Positions 25,051-34,996 of a DNA stretch of 64,000 bases are shown here, in pieces. Positions within the stretch are counted from its first letter, which is position 1, and the number at the start of each line of letters is the position of its first letter. Location of the stretch: positions 620,001-684,000 of the forward strand of contig CAVSWP010000008.1 of NCBI GenBank assembly GCA_963731665.1, written 5' to 3'. A program made the position numbers and the translations under genes. This DNA is from Chersky-840 sp035604715 (lineage in GTDB: Bacteria; Actinomycetota; Acidimicrobiia; Acidimicrobiales; UBA8190). Under the pieces are notes generated by a model. The model was not told the DNA's origin. It did not search any database and saw only the letters and a program-made list of their open reading frames with translations.

Positions 25051-26319
25051 GTGCCGATAGCAATTGGGATGACGTTGTTCCCGAGTACCTTCCGCACCGA
25101 CCACCTCTGGGGGACGAGCACCCCGGGTGGCCCCGTCCGTGGCCTCAAGAACCTCGTCAGCCGGCTGCGGGCCCGTCAGGCCCCGGCGAGGACCTCGTCG
25201 ATCTCGGTCGTCACCCCCCAGGCCAACGGCACCCACCACGAACGACCCGAGCCCTTGCTCAAGTGGACCGACCCCCGCACCGCTCCTGACGGCAACTTCC
25301 AGGACTGGGCCATCTCCAACGCCGATATCGCCGCCACCGGGGTACCGGGGCGCAGTACGCCCTGGGACGCCGTCTGCGAGTTCGCTCTGTCCTACGACGG
25401 CTACGGGTACTGGGACGACCTGCCGGAGCTCGCCAGCCGCGTCCTGCAACGCTGGACCAGGAGCCGTGCGTTGCCGGCCACACTCGACGAGCTCCGAGGC
25501 TGTCTTTTCTACGAGCAGCGACGCTGGCACCACTTCGGCGAGGAGCCCACGGGGCGCTCCGCGCAGTACATGCGGGCCATCGTCGAGGCCATCGCCGCGC
25601 TGTGCGCCGGCGCCACCCGGACGACGGCTCGCATCCCCGACCCCCGACCGGCCAAGGCGGACGAGGCCCACGTGAAGCTGGTGGCGGCGCGCGCCGTGGC
25701 GCTGCGCCCCATGCACGTGCAGCACCCCATGACCCTGCGGCCGGTCCCCGCCGCGGTGGCGCGGCTCGTGCCCGTGCCGGCCGCCGAAGCCCACGTCCGG
25801 CTGGTGTCGTCGCTCGAGGAAGCCGGCTCCGCCTCGAGGCATCCCTCGGGACAGTCGTCGAGGCGCTCGGCCGGTCACCCGTCGCAGCTTCCGTCGATGA
25901 GCCGCGTGATCCACGAGCTCAAGCCCATGCCGTCGGCGGACCCGCTGCCCAAGCCTCCGGTGATCGTGCGGCGATCCCAGGGCACGGGGTCGGGCGCACC
26001 GCACCACCCCGGTGGGGGGGCCACGAGCGGCACGCGTCCCACGCCCATGTGCCACGAGTTCTCCTACGACGACGCCGGGTACCGGACATGGGTGCAGACC
26101 CACCCGGACGGGTTCGTCCTGAACCAACCGAGAACGGCGCGGACCAAGGCGCCGACGCTGCATCGTGTCGGGTGCGGCGTCATCGCCGACCGGGGCGAGG
26201 GCGAGACCCTCACGGTGACGGCGATCAAGGTGGGTGGCCCCAGCGCCGACACCCTCCGCACGTGGAGCGTGGCCCGGGGGACAGGCCGGCCCACCGCGTG
26301 CCGACGCTGCAACCCGTAA
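25051..26319 (+). CDS. hypothetical protein with C-terminal cysteine-containing conserved domain
   Basis: 422 aa, no known enzyme motif. The first half includes AISNADIAATGVPGRSTPWDAVCEFALSYDGY and YEQRRWHHFGEEPTG, likely helical. Residues 190-330 are a low-complexity Pro/Ala/Arg linker. The last 85 residues (DPDGFVLN-type start, LHRVGCGVI, and terminal CRRCNP) resemble a small C-terminal domain (FVLNxxR...LHRxxC...CxxC) that I have seen attached to HNH and other nucleases; it may bind zinc. The GTG at 25051 or ATG at 25069 could start it. No function is assigned. Confidence 0.6.
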   Translation: MPIAIGMTLFPSTFRTDHLWGTSTPGGPVRGLKNLVSRLRARQAPARTSSISVVTPQANGTHHERPEPLLKWTDPRTAPDGNFQDWAISNADIAATGVPGRSTPWDAVCEFALSYDGYGYWDDLPELASRVLQRWTRSRALPATLDELRGCLFYEQRRWHHFGEEPTGRSAQYMRAIVEAIAALCAGATRTTARIPDPRPAKADEAHVKLVAARAVALRPMHVQHPMTLRPVPAAVARLVPVPAAEAHVRLVSSLEEAGSASRHPSGQSSRRSAGHPSQLPSMSRVIHELKPMPSADPLPKPPVIVRRSQGTGSGAPHHPGGGATSGTRPTPMCHEFSYDDAGYRTWVQTHPDGFVLNQPRTARTKAPTLHRVGCGVIADRGEGETLTVTAIKVGGPSADTLRTWSVARGTGRPTACRRCNP

Positions 26320-26372
26320 CACCGGGCGCCCGGGCACCGCAGGGGTGAGGGCTCCGGCCGTACAGTGAGCGC

Positions 26373-27386
<1,014 letters not shown>

Positions 27387-27665
27387 GCGTTCTCCCCGGC
27401 TCACCCCAAACCGGCGTCGGGGGAACTCGGCGACGGCGTCCCACGCCGGTCCTTCGCCGCTGATGACCTCACGGTGCCCCACGCTGTCGAGAACGGTGCA
27501 CCGGGCGTCGTCCCCGCGCGCCGCCGGGGACGCCTTGCGGTAGCGCTCGGGGACCTGCAGGGGCGTCCCCCCGAGGAAACGCACGACGGCCCCGGCCCCG
27601 AGCCCCAGTGCGGCACCGTGCGCAAGGCTGCGCACCCGGTGATCCTATGGTGCTAAGACCACGGG

Positions 27666-28640
27666 ATGACCTCGACGAGCCGGGACCATCCCCGCGCCCA
27701 CGAGCTCCCTCCACCCCAGACCGTCGAGGTCGCCGAGGGCGTCTACGCCTACGTCCAGCCCGACGGCGGCTGGTGGATCAACAACACCGGGTTCGTCCTG
27801 GGCGAAGACTCGGTCCTGTGCATCGACAGCTGCGCCACCGAACGCCGCACGCGCGCCTTTCTCGACGCCGTGGCACAGCAACAACGGCACCGGCACCGCG
27901 CCCGTGGCCCACGGCCCGGGGCCCGCATGCTGGTGAACACCCATCACCACGGCGACCACACCAACGGCAACTGCCTGTTTCCCAAGGCCACCGTCATCGG
28001 CCACCACCTGTGCCGGGAGGCCATCGCCGCCCAGGGGATCCTCCGCCCCGACGGCCTGTGGGAACCGGTGCAGTGGGGCGACCTCGAACCGGCGCCCCCG
28101 TTCGTGACCTTCGAGCGCCGCCTCGATGTCTTCGTGGACGACCTGCTCGTCGAGCTCCACCACTTCGGCACGGCGGCGCACACCACCAACGACGTGGTGG
28201 CGTGGATACCCGAGCACCGGGTCCTGTTCACGGGCGACCTCATCTTCAACAACGGCACGCCCTTCGTCCTCATGGGGTCGGTGGCCGGGTCGTTGGTGGC
28301 GCTCGACTGTGTGATGGAGCTCGACCCCCAGGTCATCGTCCCCGGCCACGGGGATGTGTGCGGGCCCGAGGTGATCGACGTCGTCGGGGAGTACCTGCGC
28401 TTCCTCCAGGCCACGGCATACGAGGCCCATGACGCCGGGATCACCCCCCTCGAGGCCGCCCGGCAGACGGACCTCGGTCCCTTTGCCGGCCTCGCCCATC
28501 CCGAGCGTCTCGCCGGCAACCTCCATCGCGCCATGGCCGAGTGCGAGGGAGCCCGACCGGGCGCCCCCATCGACCTCCTGGCCGCCTTCGCCGACATGGT
28601 GGCGCTCAACGGCGGCGAGCCTCTGACCTGCCACGCCTGA
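27666..28640 (+). CDS. MBL-fold metallo-hydrolase
   Basis: 324-aa metallo-beta-lactamase-fold hydrolase, cytosolic. The signature NTHHHGDHTNG gives the two-metal ligands H93, H95, D97, H98; further ligands are the later H in ELHHFGTAAHT, the D in VLFTGDLIF and a C-terminal HGD (VIVPGHGDVCG). Such enzymes hydrolyse esters, thioesters or lactones; the substrate is unknown. It is divergent from the small antisense candidate; TAAGAC sits 6 nt before the ATG. Confidence 0.87.
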   Translation: MTSTSRDHPRAHELPPPQTVEVAEGVYAYVQPDGGWWINNTGFVLGEDSVLCIDSCATERRTRAFLDAVAQQQRHRHRARGPRPGARMLVNTHHHGDHTNGNCLFPKATVIGHHLCREAIAAQGILRPDGLWEPVQWGDLEPAPPFVTFERRLDVFVDDLLVELHHFGTAAHTTNDVVAWIPEHRVLFTGDLIFNNGTPFVLMGSVAGSLVALDCVMELDPQVIVPGHGDVCGPEVIDVVGEYLRFLQATAYEAHDAGITPLEAARQTDLGPFAGLAHPERLAGNLHRAMAECEGARPGAPIDLLAAFADMVALNGGEPLTCHA

Positions 28641-28676
28641 GGAGCCCTGGCGCCGCCGGGGGCCCACCTCCTCCGG

Positions 28677-28704
28677 TTGACCGATTGTTGAGCGGGGATA
28701 GAGG
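28677..28704 (+). promoter_or_regulatory. promoter upstream of hypothetical gene 28710
   Basis: TTGACC (28677-28682), 16-nt spacer, TAGAGG (28699-28704), then the GTG at 28710 after 5 nt. A rare case in the window of a visible -35 combined with a near-leaderless start. Confidence 0.5.
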
Positions 28705-28709
28705 TTCCG

Positions 28710-29444
28710 GTGAGCCTGGCCTGCCAAGGTGAGGGCCTCGAAGGCGGCCGTGACAACGGGGGGCCGCTTCACTGCGCCGGGGGGCCCATGTCCATCGTCG
28801 ACGACCCAATGCACGCGGGAGGGCGACAGACGCGCCACGAACGCCTGTGGCAGACCCCGGACCCCACCCCGTGGACGGCCGGGTCGGCCATGGCCAAGAC
28901 GAAGGGCGCGGGGACGTCGCCGGCGCAACGGAGCCGCCCGGTGGACGACCTCTTCGCCGGCGTCGGCGCCGACCAGCTTTGGCGGGCGCGCATCGAGCTC
29001 GTGGTCTCGTCGGGGCTCTCGGGTGACGCCACCCGCAAGTCGCGCCAGGACAGTGTGCGGTCGCGGGCCCAGGCCTCGTTCGACGCCGTGTGCAAGGTGT
29101 GCCGCGACGAGCTGCGTCCGGTGCTCGAACACAGCGTCGACATGCTCAACGAGTGGGGCCTCGAGGCGCGTGTGACCGAGACGCTGCGAGACACCCCGGC
29201 GCGCGTACCCCGCAGCTTCGACCTCGCCTTGTGCATCGACCGCTTCGAGGACCGCGGGCCGGGCAAGCTGACCATCACGGCCACCGAAGGATGCGAGTTC
29301 GTCCGGCTCAAGCTGGCGGTGGGACCGGGGAAGTTCGATGGCGAGGTCAACGAGCACGTGGGCTCGACGATCGCCTCCGACCTCTCCGACGCCCTGGTGG
29401 GTGGCTTGGTGGCGACCCTCGTGGAGCAGCTCTTCAGTTCGTGA
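28710..29444 (+). CDS. hypothetical protein
   Basis: 244 aa, unknown function. An N-terminal disordered segment (about 75 residues) precedes a conserved-looking domain (VDDLFAGVGADQLWRARIELVVSSG) with CKVCRDEL, a CxxC that could be structural, and beta strands FDLALCIDRFEDRG and KLTITATEGCEFVRL. No family recognised. Starts could be GTG 28710 (promoter-based), ATG 28788 or ATG 28890; the domain itself is unaffected. Its stop overlaps the convergent esterase by 11 nt. Confidence 0.55.
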   Translation: MSLACQGEGLEGGRDNGGPLHCAGGPMSIVDDPMHAGGRQTRHERLWQTPDPTPWTAGSAMAKTKGAGTSPAQRSRPVDDLFAGVGADQLWRARIELVVSSGLSGDATRKSRQDSVRSRAQASFDAVCKVCRDELRPVLEHSVDMLNEWGLEARVTETLRDTPARVPRSFDLALCIDRFEDRGPGKLTITATEGCEFVRLKLAVGPGKFDGEVNEHVGSTIASDLSDALVGGLVATLVEQLFSS

Positions 29445-30465
29445 CCGGCGACAGGCGCTGCGCCAGGAAGGCCAACGCCAGCGGGTAGCGCCAGCCGATT
29501 CCGCTGTGGGTGGCGTCGAAGAGCTCGAAATGCACGTCGGTGACGCCGATGCCGTCCAGGGCGTCGCGAAAGGCCACGGCTCCCAGGTCGAGGTACCAGT
29601 CGTCGCGCGTCCCGGCGTCGATCCACACGGCCCGCAGCGCGTCCAGCGCCTCGGCGTGCGCCGGGACCATGCGGACCGGGTCCCAGTCCAACCAGCGCGC
29701 CCACACCTCGTCGCGCAAGCGCCCGGTGGTGGGCTCGAACGGGAGCACCGGGGTGCCGTCGTCGAGCGCCGAGAAGCACGCCGAGACTCCCAAGGCCATG
29801 AGCAGCAGGTGGTCCTCGGGACGCGACAGCCCGGGCCGGGAGCCGAAGTCCGTCCACCACGCGCCGATGTCGCCGTCCCAGGCGCGCAACGCCCGCACCA
29901 TCTTGGGGAATTCGGGGAGGTAACAGCATTCGTACAGCGCGTCCCCGGCGTGGGTGGCGAGCCCACCGAAGAGATCGGGCCGCAGCATGGGCGTGATCAT
30001 GGCCCCGAAGCCGCCGCTCGACTTGCCCTGGATGCCGCGATGGGCGGGTGAGTCGAGGGTGCGGTAGCGCTCGTCCACGAACGCCACCACGTCCTCGCAC
30101 AGATAGGTGTGGTACTGGCCCGTGCCCGGCGAGTCGACGAATTGCGACCCGCCGTACGCCGTCCAGGCGTCCACCCACACCACGATGCACGGTGGCGCCT
30201 GTCCCGACGCGAACAGTGCGTCGGCGGACTCGGGAAACGTTTGGCGGTAGGGCTCGCGATTGGCCCACATGGTGACGAACCCCGTGTACCCCTGGATGAC
30301 GTAGATCGACGGCAGCCGCTGGGTGCCGGCGTCGTAGCCGGGGGGCACGTACACCCACAAGGGTCGATCGACGCTGTCACCGAGGACGTTGCCGCCCAAC
30401 GCGGTCGACGTGATCATGTGCTCGTCGATCCTCCCGGCGAGCTGTCCACTCCACGGCAGGGGCAC
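29434..30465 (-). CDS. alpha/beta-hydrolase, esterase D-like
   Basis: 343-aa carboxylesterase-like hydrolase. The N-terminal beta-rich region (LAGRIDEHMITSTALGG...RPLWVYVPPGYD) resembles trehalose-esterase/esterase D types; the nucleophile is Ser149 in IQGKSSGGFGAM, the acid region is around AGTRDDWYLD and the catalytic His is in ATHSGIG. GGGAGG lies 4 nt before the GTG at 30465. No signal peptide. Natural substrates are unknown. Its stop overlaps the convergent hypothetical gene by 11 nt. Confidence 0.82.
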   Translation of the reverse strand: MPLPWSGQLAGRIDEHMITSTALGGNVLGDSVDRPLWVYVPPGYDAGTQRLPSIYVIQGYTGFVTMWANREPYRQTFPESADALFASGQAPPCIVVWVDAWTAYGGSQFVDSPGTGQYHTYLCEDVVAFVDERYRTLDSPAHRGIQGKSSGGFGAMITPMLRPDLFGGLATHAGDALYECCYLPEFPKMVRALRAWDGDIGAWWTDFGSRPGLSRPEDHLLLMALGVSACFSALDDGTPVLPFEPTTGRLRDEVWARWLDWDPVRMVPAHAEALDALRAVWIDAGTRDDWYLDLGAVAFRDALDGIGVTDVHFELFDATHSGIGWRYPLALAFLAQRLSPVTN

Positions 30466-30567
30466 GGGACCTCCCTCGGCGGGCTCCTCCGACGCCCGCC
30501 CAGGATGGCACGCCGGGGCGGCCGTGACGCCGGCGCCCCGGAAGGCTCCGAGCGCACCGGTGACCCA

Positions 30568-31682
30568 ATGGCGGCTCCCGCCTCGAGACGGGATCGCAGC
30601 CGCCGGGACCAGGCCCTTCGTCACTTCCTCGGACCGACTCCCGTCACTTTTCCGGAGCCGGGCGGGCAGATCCTCAACGACACGGTGCGCCCGGTCGATA
30701 CCCACGAAGTGGAAAGCGAAGGCCGGTTCGAAGCGGGGCCCGGGGACCCCGACGCCCAGGCCCTCCGGGCCCGCGCCCAGCTGCTCGAGCGCGTGGCCGA
30801 GGCGCTGCCCGTGGGAGTCCTCCACGTCGACGCCCTGCGGCGCGTGCTCTACGCCAACTCCCGGCTGCATGAGATCCTGGGATCGCCAGGCGGCGCCACG
30901 CTCGACGAGCACCTGACCACGGTGATCGACGCCGACCGCGGCGGGCCGACAGGGCCTTCGACGCCGTGCTGCTCGACGGGGTGGACAGCGACATCGACGT
31001 GGGCGTCGAGCCCGTGGGGGCGGACACCTCGGGCCGGCGTCGATGCACGATCAGTCTGCGCGCCCTGACCTCCGAAGGCGGCGAGGTCACCGGCGCGGTG
31101 GCGTGCGTGGCCGACGTCACCGAGAGCGGCGCCGGGCGCGACGAGCCCCGCCGGCACGGCGCCTTCGACGCCCTCACCCGCTGCAACGACCGGGCCTCGA
31201 CCCTGGCCGCCCTCGAGGCCATGGTGGCGGGGGCGGACGCCGAAGCCATGCCGGCGGTGATCTCGGTGAACATGGACCACTTCAAGGGCGTCAACGACGA
31301 CCACGGGCGCGCCGCCGGTGACGAGTTCCTGGGTGTGGTGGCCAGGCGGCTGCACGGTGCGGTGCGCGAGGACGACATCGTGGGCCGGATGGGTGGAGAC
31401 GAGTTCCTCGTGGTGTGCTCCCGCATCGCCACGGCGGCGGCGGCGGTGCGCAAGGCGAACACCATCGCCGACTCGCTGCGCCACGAGATCCAGCTCAAAG
31501 ACATCAGGGTCACGTCCCAGGCGAGCATCGGGGTGGCGTGGTCGAGCGGGCCCGAGACCGACGTGGCCACGCTGCTGGCCCGGGCCGACGCGGCGCGCCG
31601 CGAGTCCAAGCGGCGCGGCGCCGGGCGCCCCGTGCTGTTCACGCCGTCCTTGCTCCTCGAGCCGCCCCCGGCCGCGCCCTAG
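30568..31682 (+). pseudogene. PAS-GGDEF protein, disrupted by an apparent 1-nt deletion near 30941-30957
   Basis: The first frame encodes a PAS-like domain (AQLLERVAEALPVGVLHVDALRRVLYANSRLHEILG...). Around 30941-30957 coding shifts by -1 into the frame that continues FDAVLLDGVDSDIDVGVEPVG and a full GGDEF domain with GGDEF in RMGGDEFLVV. Both halves look coding on their own. The first metal Asp is Asn here as well (VNMDHFKGVND). The run GACCGCGGCGGGCCG at the shift suggests a sequencing or assembly indel; a true pseudogene is also possible. The start could be ATG 30568 or GTG 30685. Confidence 0.7.
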
Positions 31683-32668
31683 ACGGGTGAGCGGCGCCAG
31701 CGCTCGACGGCGGCGAGGGCGCTGCCCTTCAGTGCACTCGGTGCCCCCGAAGCGTCGATCGAGGTCTCGGCGACCTGAGCCAGCTGGTGATCCGACAGGG
31801 AGAACTGGGCACGGCACAACGCGTACTCGTCCAGGAGGCTGGTGCCGAACAGCAACGGGTCATCGGCATTCACACTGCACCGGACCCCACGTTCGATCAA
31901 CGTGGCAAGGGGATGGTCCTCGGCGGCGAACACCCCGAGCCTGACATTGCTGGTGGGGCACACGTCGAGGCACACGCCGGCCGAGGCCAGCCGCGCCACC
32001 ACGGTTGGGTCCTCGACGGCGCGAACCCCGTGGAGGATCCGGTGCGCGCCCAGGGCCTCCAGCGCCACCGCCACGCTGTCGGAGCCGAGAAACTCGCCGG
32101 CGTGCGGTGTCGCCAACAGCCCGCCGTGGCGGGCGATGGCGAAGGCCTCCTCGAAGGCGGCCGGCGGGTGGGCGGCCTCGTCCCCGTCGAGCCCGAAGCT
32201 CACGACGCCCTCGGTGGCCAGGACGGTCGCCAGCCGAGCCGTCCGGCTCGCAGCGTCGGGGCCCAGGTGCCGGTTGGCGGCGACCATGAGGCCGAACCCG
32301 ACGCCGAGGCGGGCGGCGGCGGCGTGGCCGCTGTGCAGCACCAGCTGCACCGCCTCCCGATCAGGTCCGAGCCGCCCCTGGAAGAGCCCGGGCCACAGCG
32401 ACAGCTCGACCCACACGGCGCCGTCGGCGGCGGCGTCCTCGACGACCTCGCCCACGACCCGCTCGAGGTTGTCCGGCGACGCCAGGGCGTCGTGGCACGC
32501 CGTGATGACGTCCATGAAGACGGCGAAGGACGAGTAGACCCTCCCGGGTGGGAGCTGGGGGGCGGGGGTGCCGCGTCGTTCGCACAGCTCCTGCAGCGTC
32601 TGCTCGCGCAGGGCCCCGTCGAGGTGGAGGTGCAGATGGGCCTTGGGCAGCGTGGCGAGGTCACGCAT
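31679..32668 (-). CDS. add: adenosine deaminase family protein
   Basis: 329-aa purine deaminase family. PKAHLHLHLDGAL gives the two zinc His residues; LDGDEAAHP, PHAGE (zinc His and catalytic Glu), ILHGVRAVEDP, CPTSNVRLG and SVNADDPLLFG (zinc Asp and catalytic Asp) are all present. Could act on adenosine, adenine or a related base; the two-domain length fits adenosine/adenine deaminase. Third gene after the E1/lipoyl pair, 46 nt downstream. Its stop overlaps the convergent GGDEF gene stop by 4 nt (31679-31682). Confidence 0.87.
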   Translation of the reverse strand: MRDLATLPKAHLHLHLDGALREQTLQELCERRGTPAPQLPPGRVYSSFAVFMDVITACHDALASPDNLERVVGEVVEDAAADGAVWVELSLWPGLFQGRLGPDREAVQLVLHSGHAAAARLGVGFGLMVAANRHLGPDAASRTARLATVLATEGVVSFGLDGDEAAHPPAAFEEAFAIARHGGLLATPHAGEFLGSDSVAVALEALGAHRILHGVRAVEDPTVVARLASAGVCLDVCPTSNVRLGVFAAEDHPLATLIERGVRCSVNADDPLLFGTSLLDEYALCRAQFSLSDHQLAQVAETSIDASGAPSALKGSALAAVERWRRSPV

Positions 32669-32714
32669 CAGGGCCGCCGGAGCCGCCGGAGCCCCGGTGC
32701 GGGCCTGGTCGCCA

Positions 32715-32945
32715 TCAGCGCTCGATGATCTCGCCCACGACGTCGCCCACCTGGTAGGTCTCGCCTTCCCGGGCGACGTGGCGGAGCCGTCCCGGCGCGG
32801 GAGCCTCGATCTCGTTGGTCACCTTGTCGGTCTCCATCTCGTAAAGCGCCTGGCCCTTGGCCACGGCGCCCCCGTCCTCTACCAGCCAGCCCGCCAGGAC
32901 GGCTTCGGTCATCTCCATGCCGATCTTGGGGAGGCGCAGCAACAC
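32715..32945 (-). CDS. stand-alone lipoyl-domain protein
   Basis: 76-aa biotinyl/lipoyl-attachment domain with nothing else. The lipoylated Lys is K41 in METDKV, flanked by the usual beta-strands (LRLPKIGMEMTEAVL, GRLRHVAREGETYQVGDVV). It has no E2 catalytic or E1-binding domain. Downstream of the E1 fusion by 13 nt, so it must be its carrier; the acyl group would have to be passed to another protein. Confidence 0.87.
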   Translation of the reverse strand: MLLRLPKIGMEMTEAVLAGWLVEDGGAVAKGQALYEMETDKVTNEIEAPAPGRLRHVAREGETYQVGDVVGEIIER

Positions 32946-32958
32946 CGTCGGCTCGGTC

Positions 32959-34938
32959 TCAGGCTTTGTAGGCCATGACCCATTCGACGGCTTGGAGCAG
33001 TCGTTCGGGCCCGGGGAGGGCGAGGCGCTCGAGGTTGGGGGCGTAGGGCAACGGCGCCGACACCGCGCCCACGCGCAACACGGGCGCCACCAAACGGTCG
33101 AAGAGCGCCTCGGAGATCCCGGCGGCGAGCTCGGCCCCGAAGCCGCCGGTGACCACCGCCTCGTGGAGGATGACGGCCCGGCGCGTGCGGCGTACCGACT
33201 CGAGGACGGCGGCCTCGTCCAACGGGACCAGCGACCGGAGGTCGAGCACCTCGACCTCGACGCCGCGCGAGGCCACGGCGTCGGCCACCGCCAGGGCGTC
33301 GTGCACCTGACGGCCGTAGCTCACGACGGTGACGTCGGACCCGGGCCGCTTGACGTCGGCCACGCCCAGGGGGACGGGGCGGTCGTCGAGCACGCTCTTG
33401 CGCGCCAGGAGCAGGACCTGCTCGATGAACACGCAGGGGTCGTCGTCGGCGATGCACGACGCCAGCAGGCCCCGGGCGTCGGACGCCGTGCTGGGGACGA
33501 CCACCTTGAGGCCCGGGACGTGCGTCAGCCAGGCCTCGAGCATCTGCGAGTGCTGGGCGCCCACACCGAGGCCACCGCCCACGGCGGTGCGCACCACCAT
33601 GGGGACCGGGGTCAGGCCCCCCGACATGTAGCGAAGCTTGGCGGCGTGGTTGGCGAGCTGGTCGAGGCACAGGCCGAGGAAGTCCATGAACATGACCTCG
33701 GCCACGGGACGCAGGCCCCCCAGGGCGGCCCCGATGGCGGCGCCCACGATGGCCTGCTCGGAGATGGGCGTGTCGCGCACCCGATCGACCCCGTGTTTGG
33801 CCGCCAGTCCCTTGGTGACCCCGAACACCCCGTTGTCGGAGATGTCCTCGCCGAGCAGTACCACGCGGGGGTCCGACGCCAGCGCCTCGTCGAGAGCCAG
33901 GGTGATGGCCGAGCGCACGCTCGTCTCCCGGCCTTCTCCCGACGCCGGGTCCGCCGACGGGGCCGTCGCCATGGTGGGGGGGCCGACCACGTCGGTGAGC
34001 AGCTCGTCGGCGCCGGGCTCGGGGAGCTCGAGCACCTCGGCCAGGGTGGCGGCCACGAGCGTGGCGCAGCGCTCCTCGACGGCGCCCGCCGACTCCTCGG
34101 TGAGCACGCCCTGCTCCACCAGGCGCCGGCGCAGGCGCGCCAGCGGCTCGCGCTGCCAGGCCTCTTCGAGCTCGGCGGCGTCGACGTAGGTCATGCGGTC
34201 CCCGAAGACGTGGCCGAAGAGCCGGTAGGTGACCGCTTCGACCAGGGTGGGGCCCCCTCCCGACCGGGCGCGCTCGGCGGCGGTCGACACCGCCTCGTAC
34301 ACCGCCACCGGGTCGTTGCCGTCCACGGTCACCCCGGGCATGGCGTAGGCGGCGGCCCGCTCGGCCACGTGGTCGATGCGTTGGTGATCGCCGACGGCGG
34401 TGTGCTCGCCGTACAGGTTGTTCTGGCACAACAAGACCACCGGGAGCCCCCACACCGCGGCCAGATTGGCGGCCTCGTGGAAGGCGCCGATGTTGGTGGC
34501 ACCGTCGCCGAACGAGGCCACCGTGACGCGCCCCTCGCCACCGCGCGCCGCCGCCCAGGCCAGGCCGGCGGCGATGGGCAGTCCCGAACCGACCACGCCC
34601 GTGGTCAACATGACGCCGGCGTCGGGCCAGGCCACGTGCATGGGGCCGCCCTTGCCCTTGCCGGTGCCCTGGGCACGGCCCAGCATCTCGGCCAGGAGGG
34701 GGCGCAGGGGGACGCCCTTGGCGATCTGGTCGTGGAGGCCCCGGTAGGTGGTCACGAGGTAGTCGTCGGGCCGCAGGGCGGCGCCGAAGCCGGCGGCCAC
34801 CGCCTCCTGGCCTCTCGGCGAGTAGTAGGCCAAGGTGATGGTGCCCGCCGAGATGGCGCCGCGCAGGGCGTCGTCGCAGGCGGCGATGAGCGCCATGGTG
34901 TCGAACATCGATACGAGCGTGGCGTCGTCGGGGGCCAT
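32959..34938 (-). CDS. 2-oxoacid dehydrogenase E1, alpha-beta fusion
   Basis: 659-aa thiamine-diphosphate enzyme combining E1 alpha and beta subunits in one chain. Residues 1-320: TPP motif GDGATNIGAFHEAANL (144 on) with Asn in CQNNLYGEH; residues 335-659: beta-type GRETSVRSAITLALDEAL, LLGEDISDNGVFGVTKGL, PISEQAIVGAAIGAALGG and the C-terminal VVTGGFGAELAA. Acts in acyl-group transfer from pyruvate, branched-chain keto acids or acetoin. Start ATG 34938: TACGGT (34950-34945) lies 6 nt upstream. Substrate not determined. Confidence 0.86.
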   Translation of the reverse strand: MAPDDATLVSMFDTMALIAACDDALRGAISAGTITLAYYSPRGQEAVAAGFGAALRPDDYLVTTYRGLHDQIAKGVPLRPLLAEMLGRAQGTGKGKGGPMHVAWPDAGVMLTTGVVGSGLPIAAGLAWAAARGGEGRVTVASFGDGATNIGAFHEAANLAAVWGLPVVLLCQNNLYGEHTAVGDHQRIDHVAERAAAYAMPGVTVDGNDPVAVYEAVSTAAERARSGGGPTLVEAVTYRLFGHVFGDRMTYVDAAELEEAWQREPLARLRRRLVEQGVLTEESAGAVEERCATLVAATLAEVLELPEPGADELLTDVVGPPTMATAPSADPASGEGRETSVRSAITLALDEALASDPRVVLLGEDISDNGVFGVTKGLAAKHGVDRVRDTPISEQAIVGAAIGAALGGLRPVAEVMFMDFLGLCLDQLANHAAKLRYMSGGLTPVPMVVRTAVGGGLGVGAQHSQMLEAWLTHVPGLKVVVPSTASDARGLLASCIADDDPCVFIEQVLLLARKSVLDDRPVPLGVADVKRPGSDVTVVSYGRQVHDALAVADAVASRGVEVEVLDLRSLVPLDEAAVLESVRRTRRAVILHEAVVTGGFGAELAAGISEALFDRLVAPVLRVGAVSAPLPYAPNLERLALPGPERLLQAVEWVMAYKA

Positions 34939-34996
34939 GGCCACACCGTATGACACCGGGGACGTGCGGGAGCTCGTCGAGCTCAGCGATCGGGCG

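Noticed and set aside
27645..29966. 773-codon minus-strand open frame
   Set aside because: Antisense to the MBL and hypothetical genes and out of phase with the esterase; no family motif.
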